Below are positions 58,724-64,000 of a stretch of 64,000 nucleotides of DNA, piece after piece. Position numbers and translations under genes: made by a program. Source of the DNA: Aeromicrobium stalagmiti (GTDB taxonomy: Bacteria; Actinomycetota; Actinomycetes; Propionibacteriales; Nocardioidaceae). The stretch covers positions 452,406 to 516,405 of the forward strand of contig NZ_JABSTZ010000001.1 of assembly GCF_013283745.1 (NCBI RefSeq), given 5' to 3'. Position 1 is the stretch's first letter. Every line of letters starts with the position of its first letter. The notes below the pieces were generated by a model. It was not told the origin of the DNA, made no database searches, and saw only the letters and a program-made list of their open reading frames with translations.

Positions 58724-60442
58724 CTAGTGCGGATCGCGCGAGGGCGCTTCTGCCCGCGACGTCACCCGGAAGGGCAGGCTGCCGTCCCACGGCTGCCGGC
58801 TGATCATCTCGGCGACGTCGACCTCACCGGTCTCGATGACGCCGTCGGCGGCGTCGATGATGCGGTAGCGCTGGATCGGGTTCCAGAACGGCTGCGACTC
58901 CATCGCGATGACGCGCAGCTGGCCCGGCGCGAAGTGGCACCGCTCCTGCACCGCCGCGAGCAACGCCTCCTGGTGCAGGTGACCGTCGCCGAAGTTCCAG
59001 CCGATCGCCGAGCCGCACACCATCTCGCCGTCCATGATGAAGCGCGACTCGTGGTCGTCGGCGGCGTGCGGGTAGAGGCCGACCATCGCCCGGCCGTGCG
59101 TGTGGAGCCCGCGCCAGGCCTGGAGCTTGCCGATCATCAGGTCGACGGTCTCGGGCGGGTAGAGCTTCTCGAGCTGACGGTGCGGCAGCTGGGCGGCCTT
59201 GGTGACCCGCTCGCTGTAGGTCTGCTCGGCACCCTCGCCGAACAGCCAGACCGACGTCGACCAGGTGCCGGCGTAGTAGCGCATCGACGGCAGGAACGAC
59301 CAGAGGTCAGGACGCCGGTTGCCCCACGCCACCGAGATCACGACAAGTGCCAGGAGCCCGTAGACGAGCACCGGCTGCGAGGCGTCGGTGAGCCCGACCG
59401 CGGAGTAGTGGCCGAACAGGACGAGCGCACCAAAGCCCATCAGCACGTTCCACTCCAGCGGCACCCCCATCGGGATCGAGGCCAGGATGTTGAGGTGGAA
59501 CAGCAGCATCACCACGAGGGCGATCGTCGTGACAGTGCCGCCGCGGGAGAACAGCAGCACGAGCGGCACGCCGAACTCCACGACCGTGCCTCCGTGCGCG
59601 AGCGCGCCGGACAGGCGCGAGGGCCGCACGTCGGTCTCGACGTCGCGCCACAGCCGGCGCTTGACGGCCTTGGGCAGCAGCGGGGCGTTGCTCATCATGG
59701 TCGAGACGACGTAGGGGAAGTGCTGGTTGAGCTTGGAGGTCGCAGCGCCCCACCAGATCGCGACCATGAGCAACTTGGCGGCGAGGATCATGTCGACGAA
59801 CGGGAAGAGGAACGCGATCGTCGTGACCCAGTAGTGCTCGGAACGCGCCGCCAGGAAGATCGTCTTGTCGCGCAGCCCGAGCACCGGCAGCAGCACCAGC
59901 AGCGGCACGAACCGCTCCGGCTCGATGAGGTCCTGCCCGCGGTCAGCGGGCGAGACCAGGACGTAGACGGCCGCCGCGATCACCGCGAGATAGAGCGCCA
60001 CGTCGAGCAGCGTGCGGTGGGAGCCCTTGGTGCCGGGGACCTTGTCGGGCCACGGCGGGAGCCGGATCGTGCCGGGCCGCAGCCAGTAGAGGAAGGTCCC
60101 GATCGGCGGCAGGAAGCGCATCGTCAGCGGCCCGAAGCCACAGCCGAAGCCGAGCACCTCGAACAGCAGGGTCCAGATGATGATCTTCTGGAAGACGACG
60201 GGCTCGAACCACCAGTCGCCGACGTCGCCGAGCGAGCCGATGCCGGGCGTCGCCGCGGCGAACGCCAGGCCGCCCAGGACGTAGAGCGCAATCTTGAGGA
60301 CGTACAGGCCGTAGACGCCCGTCGGCGTGCCGAAGCCGTAGACGGCCCAGTGCTGCTGGAGCGCGCGGGTGCGTTCGGCGCGTGGCAGCGCCCGCCACTC
60401 ATCGACGTCGAGGTCAGGCAAGGTCGGCGCGATCAGGCCCAC
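58724..60442 (-). CDS. DUF3556 multi-pass membrane protein
   Basis: The 572-residue protein matches the actinobacterial DUF3556 family in layout. It has about eight transmembrane helices between residues 45 and 390 (GVYGLYVLKIALYVLGGLAF, LFEVLGFGCGFGPLTMRFLP, ALVVMLLFHLNILASIPMGV, PLEWNVLMGFGALVLFGHYS). A soluble C-terminal region follows (RALVGL-type LHTHGRAMVGLYPHAADDHE, then WNFGDGHLHQEALLAAVQER). It is common in mycobacteria and relatives without known function. Its start at 60442 faces the fprA promoter region. A partner role with the desaturase-like enzyme is inferred from their 9 bp spacing. Confidence 0.85.
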   Translation of the reverse strand: MGLIAPTLPDLDVDEWRALPRAERTRALQQHWAVYGFGTPTGVYGLYVLKIALYVLGGLAFAAATPGIGSLGDVGDWWFEPVVFQKIIIWTLLFEVLGFGCGFGPLTMRFLPPIGTFLYWLRPGTIRLPPWPDKVPGTKGSHRTLLDVALYLAVIAAAVYVLVSPADRGQDLIEPERFVPLLVLLPVLGLRDKTIFLAARSEHYWVTTIAFLFPFVDMILAAKLLMVAIWWGAATSKLNQHFPYVVSTMMSNAPLLPKAVKRRLWRDVETDVRPSRLSGALAHGGTVVEFGVPLVLLFSRGGTVTTIALVVMLLFHLNILASIPMGVPLEWNVLMGFGALVLFGHYSAVGLTDASQPVLVYGLLALVVISVAWGNRRPDLWSFLPSMRYYAGTWSTSVWLFGEGAEQTYSERVTKAAQLPHRQLEKLYPPETVDLMIGKLQAWRGLHTHGRAMVGLYPHAADDHESRFIMDGEMVCGSAIGWNFGDGHLHQEALLAAVQERCHFAPGQLRVIAMESQPFWNPIQRYRIIDAADGVIETGEVDVAEMISRQPWDGSLPFRVTSRAEAPSRDPH

Positions 60443-60554
60443 TAGAGCTCCTTAGATGTCCCCTCCGACCTGAACCCTAAGGCCTCGGCGTGACCCACGC
60501 CACACGATTCATGTTCGTATCGCAAGACGGACTTCGCCCTGTTGGACAGGCCTT

Positions 60555-60568
60555 TTAGGCTTGCCTAA
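60555..60568 (+). promoter_or_regulatory. TTAGGC-TT-GCCTAA palindrome upstream of fprA
   Basis: This perfect six-base inverted repeat with a two-base centre resembles the inner half of the IdeR/DtxR iron box (TTAGG-N4-CCTAA). The outer left half is not conserved. It lies 33 bp before the fprA start, where a promoter would be. Confidence 0.5.
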
Positions 60569-60601
60569 GAGTGTGGTCTTCCCTCCCCCCAGGAGCAGTG
60601 C

Positions 60602-61969
60602 ATGAGCAGGCAGTTGCGAGTCGCCGTCATCGGCGCCGGCCCGGCAGGCATCTATGCCGCCGACATCCTCACGAAGTCGGAGCTCTCCGGCGACGTCAGC
60701 GGTGTGACGATCGACATCCTCGATCGTGACCCCACGCCGTTCGGCCTGATCCGCTACGGCGTCGCGCCCGACCACCCGCGCATCAAGGAGATCGTCAAGG
60801 CCCTCAAGCGGGTCCTGTCGAACCCGGACATCCGCTTCTTCGGCAACGTCAACTACGGCGCCGACCTCAAGCTCGACCACCTCCAGCAGTTCTACGACGC
60901 GGTGATCTTCGCGACCGGCGCCCGCGCCGACCGCGACCTCGACATCCCCGGCATCGACCTCAAGGGCTCGTTCGGCGCGGCCGACTTCGTCTACTGGTAC
61001 GACGGCCACCCCGACGCGCCGCGCGAGTGGGACTTCCAGCCCCACGCCGAGTCGGTCGCCGTCCTCGGTGTGGGCAACGTCGGTCTCGACGTCGCCCGGA
61101 TGCTCGCCAAGACCGCTGACGAGCAGCTCGTCACCGAGATCCCGCAGAACGTCTACGACGGCCTCAAGGCGAACGTCGCCAAGGACGTCCACGTCTTCGC
61201 GCGGCGCGGACCGGCCCAGGTCAAGTTCACCCCGATGGAGCTGCGCGAGCTCAGCCACTCGCCCAACGTCGACGTCATCGTCCACCCCGAGGGCTTCGAG
61301 CTCGACGAGGGCTCGATGGACTCGATCCGCGCGTCCAAGAGCGTCAAGCTCGTCGTCGACGTGCTGCAGAACTATCTCGCCAAGGAGCCCTCGGGCGCCG
61401 ACCACCGCATCCACATCCACTTCTGCCACAACCCCGTCGAGATCCTCGGCGAGGACGGCCAGGTCGTGGGTCTGCGCACCGAGATCACCGAGCTCGACGG
61501 CACCGGCAACGTCCGCGGCACCGGCGAGTTCACCGACTGGCCCGTCCAGGCCGTCTACCGCGCGGTCGGCTACCGCTCCGACAACCTCGCCGGCATCCCG
61601 TTCGACAACAACTCGGCGACGGTCCCCAACGACGGCGGCCGCGTCATCGACATCGACGGCCAGCCGCTGCCCGGCGCGTACGTCACGGGCTGGATCAAGC
61701 GCGGACCCGTCGGCCTCATCGGCCACACGAAGTCGGACGCCGCCGAGACGATCCGCCTGCTCCTCGAGGACGTCGACCAGCTGCGGACGCCGGCCAACCC
61801 CGGGCGCGAGGACGTCGACGCCTACCTCGCCGGTCGTGGCATCGAGTTCACGACGTGGGAGGGCTGGGAGAAGCTCGACGAGCACGAGATCGCCCTCGGC
61901 GAGGCCGTCGGTCGCGCCCGCATCAAGGTCGTCCCCCGCGACGAGATGGTGCGGATCAGCCAGGCGTAG
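60602..61969 (+). CDS. fprA: Ferredoxin/adrenodoxin-NADP+ reductase FprA
   Basis: The 455-residue enzyme passes electrons between NADPH and ferredoxin. It has the FAD motif RVAVIGAGPAGIYAADILTK, DRDPTPFGLIRYGVAPDHPR, the NADP motif VAVLGVGNVGLDVARMLAKT and the C-terminal VTGWIKRGPVGLIGHTKSDA, all typical of actinobacterial FprA. ATG 60602 is preceded by AGGAG. It is convergent with the tetR gene, 3 bp away. The upstream palindrome suggests iron or redox control. Confidence 0.95.
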   Translation: MSRQLRVAVIGAGPAGIYAADILTKSELSGDVSGVTIDILDRDPTPFGLIRYGVAPDHPRIKEIVKALKRVLSNPDIRFFGNVNYGADLKLDHLQQFYDAVIFATGARADRDLDIPGIDLKGSFGAADFVYWYDGHPDAPREWDFQPHAESVAVLGVGNVGLDVARMLAKTADEQLVTEIPQNVYDGLKANVAKDVHVFARRGPAQVKFTPMELRELSHSPNVDVIVHPEGFELDEGSMDSIRASKSVKLVVDVLQNYLAKEPSGADHRIHIHFCHNPVEILGEDGQVVGLRTEITELDGTGNVRGTGEFTDWPVQAVYRAVGYRSDNLAGIPFDNNSATVPNDGGRVIDIDGQPLPGAYVTGWIKRGPVGLIGHTKSDAAETIRLLLEDVDQLRTPANPGREDVDAYLAGRGIEFTTWEGWEKLDEHEIALGEAVGRARIKVVPRDEMVRISQA

Positions 61970-61972
61970 CCG

Positions 61973-62638
61973 TCACGGCCGCGTGCCGTGCAGGTTGCAC
62001 ATCATGGCGTGCATCGACTCGTCGGCCGGAGCGATCAGGGGCAGCGGCCCCTGGTCGGGGCGCGCCCGCAGGCCGTCGAGGAACAGCGCGAGATAGCGCC
62101 GCCACAGCTCGGGCTGCTGCGGTGTGGTGATCGAGCTCATCAGCATCAGGCTGACGCCGAGATCGGTCGCCTCGACGTCGGACCGCAGCGTGCCGTCGGC
62201 CTGCGCACGCACGACCATCGCCTCGATGAGCGGACCCAGCTGCTCGCGCCCGATCGTCATGTGGGCGTCCTGGTCGACGGTGCGGACCATCGCCTCCTTC
62301 AGACCCCGGTCGGCGACCTGCCGCTCGAGTGCCCGCTCGAGGAACCACACGAGCCCGTCCCAGGGATCGGGGCGGGTCGTCGCCTCCTCGGCGATCGTCA
62401 CGATCTCGCGGATGCGTGACTCGAACAGCGCCTGCACGAGCTCGTCGCGCTCGGGGAACCGGCGATAGACCGTGCCCACGCCGATGCCGGCGCGCCGGGC
62501 GATCTCGTCGTACCCGGCGTCGAGCCCGTGCTCGGCGAAGACCTCTGCCGCGGTGTCGAGGATCAGCTGACGGTTGCGCGCAGCGTCGGCGCGCAGCGGT
62601 CGGTCCGCCTCGTCGCCCTCGGGGATCTGCGTGGTCAT
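61973..62638 (-). CDS. TetR-family repressor divergent from the MFS exporter
   Basis: The 221-residue protein has an N-terminal HTH (RNRQLILDTAAEVFAEHGLD, AGYDEIARRAGIGVGTVYRR, FPERDELVQALFESR) and a C-terminal domain typical of the TetR SbtR-like group (QVADRGLKEAMVRTVDQDAH, LGVSLMLMSSITTPQQPELW). The divergent efflux pump gene and the TTTCCG-type motifs between them make it the probable local repressor. Confidence 0.92.
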   Translation of the reverse strand: MTTQIPEGDEADRPLRADAARNRQLILDTAAEVFAEHGLDAGYDEIARRAGIGVGTVYRRFPERDELVQALFESRIREIVTIAEEATTRPDPWDGLVWFLERALERQVADRGLKEAMVRTVDQDAHMTIGREQLGPLIEAMVVRAQADGTLRSDVEATDLGVSLMLMSSITTPQQPELWRRYLALFLDGLRARPDQGPLPLIAPADESMHAMMCNLHGTRP

Positions 62639-62661
62639 GAGGCCGATGGTACCGGAGCGGA

Positions 62662-62757
62662 GGAAGTTTTCCGTTTAGTGCGAGACATCACACGTTCAAG
62701 TGGAGACAGGTTTCCGGTTATGTCCTAGAGTGAAACGGAAGAGACTTTCCGCTTTCG
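62662..62757. promoter_or_regulatory. Operator region between tetR and the MFS gene
   Basis: The short intergenic region carries AGGAAGTTTTCCG (about 62661-62673), GGTTTCCGGTT (about 62709-62719) and the near palindrome AAACGGAAGAGACTTTCCGCTTT (62733-62755). All have the TTTCCG/CGGAAA half-site. Their number and position suggest binding of the TetR protein at both promoters. Confidence 0.6.
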
Positions 62758-62789
62758 CACGGAGCACCGACCCAAGACCTGGAGATCCC

Positions 62790-64000
62790 ATGGCAACCAC
62801 CCTCACCGACGACCGGTCACCCGACCGGGTCGTCGACCCCGCAGACAATCCCCACCACGCGACGCGCTGGCTGATCCTGGCCGTCATCGCGCTGGCCCAG
62901 CTCATCGTCGTGCTCGACGCGACCATCGTGAACATCGCGCTGCCGTCGGCCCAGGAGGCGCTCGCGTTCTCCAACGACAACCGTCAGTGGATCGTGACCG
63001 GCTACGCGCTCGCATTCGGCTCGCTGCTGCTGCTCGGTGGCCGGCTGAGCGACCTGATCGGCCGCCGCCCGATGTTCATCGCCGGCCTGATCGGCTTCGC
63101 CGCGGCCTCCGCCGTCGGTGGCGCCGCGCAGAACTTCGAGGTGCTCGTCGGCGCCCGCGTCGCCCAGGGCGTCTTCGGTGCCCTGCTGGCCCCCGCGGCC
63201 CTCTCGCTGCTGACCGTGACGTTCACCGATGCCAAGGAGCGCGCCCGTGCGTTCGCGATCTTCGGTGCGATCTCCGGCGCCGGCGGCGCGATCGGCCTCA
63301 TCCTCGGCGGAGCCCTCACCGAGTACCTCTCATGGCGCTGGTGCCTCTACGTCAACGTCCCGCTCGCGGCCATCGCCGTCGTCGGAGCGATCGTGATGCT
63401 CAAGAAGCAGCCGAAGGCGGAGGACGCCAAGGGCATCGACGTCCCCGGCACGGTCATCGTCGTCGCAGGTCTCGTGTCGTTCGTCTACGGCCTCGCGAGC
63501 GCCGAGTCCGACGGCTGGGGCAGCGCCACCACGCTGATCTGCGTCATCGCGGGCCTCGCCCTCCTCGCCCTGTTCGCCGTCGTCGAGAGCCGGGTCAAGG
63601 ACCCGCTGCTCCCGCTGCACATCGTCTGGGACCGCACCCGCGGCGCCTCGTTCCTCGTCGTGGCCTTCGTCGGCATCGGCCTGTTCGCGGTGTTCCTCTT
63701 CCTCACCTACTACGTGTCGCTGACGCTCGGCTACTCGCCGCTCAAGACCGGCTTCTCGTTCGTCCCGATGATCCTCGGCATCATGGCCACGGCCACCGGC
63801 TCCGCCGGCCTGGTCGCCAAGATCGGCCCGAAGATCCCCGTGTTCGTCGGCATGCTGCTCGCCGCGGTCGGCATGGTCCTGTTCGCCCAGCTCGAGGTCG
63901 ACAGCTCGTACGCCGCGCACATCCTGCCCGGGCTGATCATCACGGGTCTCGGCATCGGACTGTCGATGGCGCCGGCGTTCAGCGCAGCCACCTCGGGTGT
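62790..64000 (+). CDS. MFS drug exporter, DHA2 (EmrB/QacA) type, 5' part
   Basis: The first 403 codons are present and the frame runs off the window. TM1 LILAVIALAQLIVVLDATIV with DATIVNIALPSAQ is the DHA2 signature (motif D1). RLSDLIGRRPMFIAG is motif A, and GAISGAGGAIGLILGGALTE, then YLSWRWCLYVNVPL, is motif C and the region after it. Up to about 12 of the 14 expected helices are visible. It is a proton-driven multidrug or metabolite exporter; the substrate is unknown. ATG 62790 follows GGAG. It is controlled, by inference, by the divergent TetR. Confidence 0.95.
   Translation, partial: MATTLTDDRSPDRVVDPADNPHHATRWLILAVIALAQLIVVLDATIVNIALPSAQEALAFSNDNRQWIVTGYALAFGSLLLLGGRLSDLIGRRPMFIAGLIGFAAASAVGGAAQNFEVLVGARVAQGVFGALLAPAALSLLTVTFTDAKERARAFAIFGAISGAGGAIGLILGGALTEYLSWRWCLYVNVPLAAIAVVGAIVMLKKQPKAEDAKGIDVPGTVIVVAGLVSFVYGLASAESDGWGSATTLICVIAGLALLALFAVVESRVKDPLLPLHIVWDRTRGASFLVVAFVGIGLFAVFLFLTYYVSLTLGYSPLKTGFSFVPMILGIMATATGSAGLVAKIGPKIPVFVGMLLAAVGMVLFAQLEVDSSYAAHILPGLIITGLGIGLSMAPAFSAATSG

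Noticed and set aside
1..64000. tRNA or rRNA genes
   Set aside because: No cloverleaf with a GGTTCGAATCC-type T-arm, and no rRNA-like segment, was noticed on reading; a covariance search was not possible.

Overview
The window is GC-rich actinobacterial DNA. Codon use, frequent GTG starts, the DUF3556 and SCO6745-type families and the gene mix suggest a Nocardioidaceae-like organism (Aeromicrobium/Nocardioides type). That placement is an inference, because there is no rRNA in the window.

The left 27 kb is an almost complete aerobic (late-cobalt-insertion) cobalamin locus split over several transcripts. These are cobN (5' part only, minus strand) behind a cobalamin riboswitch; cobG-cobH-cobIJ; cobM-cobL (minus); a second riboswitch driving the ChlI/ChlD-type chelatase subunit, cobO, a cobB-cobC fusion, cobA and a histidine phosphatase; a third riboswitch driving the cobalt transporter pair cbtB-cbtA with cobT and cobS; then cobU, cobD, cobK and cobQ. 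No cobF is visible, and CobG lacks its C-terminal cluster-binding part. A DUF2975 membrane protein/HTH regulator pair sits between cobL and the chelatase gene. It is bracketed by a ~70 bp direct repeat and by five GGTG-N7-CACC-type boxes. Interleaved genes include a universal stress protein, an MDR-type reductase, a tandem SCO6745-family pair and an ohr/tetR pair.

From 27 to 44 kb come a cold-shock gene, a collapsed rraA remnant, an acyl-CoA oxidase, two paralogous secreted proteins, and MarR and SnoaL-like genes. They are followed by a WXG-like/DUF1023 hydrolase/lipoprotein triad, the B12-dependent fused mutase IcmF (a likely consumer of the cobalamin), an acyltransferase-SGNH membrane protein, and a run of small metabolic genes ending in a BtuF-like protein.

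Between 44.08 and 45.08 kb lies an array of 124 bp palindromic units, about 177 bp apart. One unit is split precisely at its loop by a small GIY-YIG nuclease gene. This is the strongest candidate for an undescribed element in the window.

The right part (45-64 kb) holds an enoyl-CoA hydratase, a type-II NADH dehydrogenase-like protein, and a TetR-controlled operon with a linalool dehydratase/isomerase homologue. It continues with clpB behind a HAIR-like box, a flavinylated-lipoprotein/ApbE/RnfD-ferredoxin-reductase operon with an iron-box-like site, a carotenoid-desaturase-like oxidoreductase with a DUF3556 protein, fprA, and a TetR/MFS efflux pair cut by the window end.
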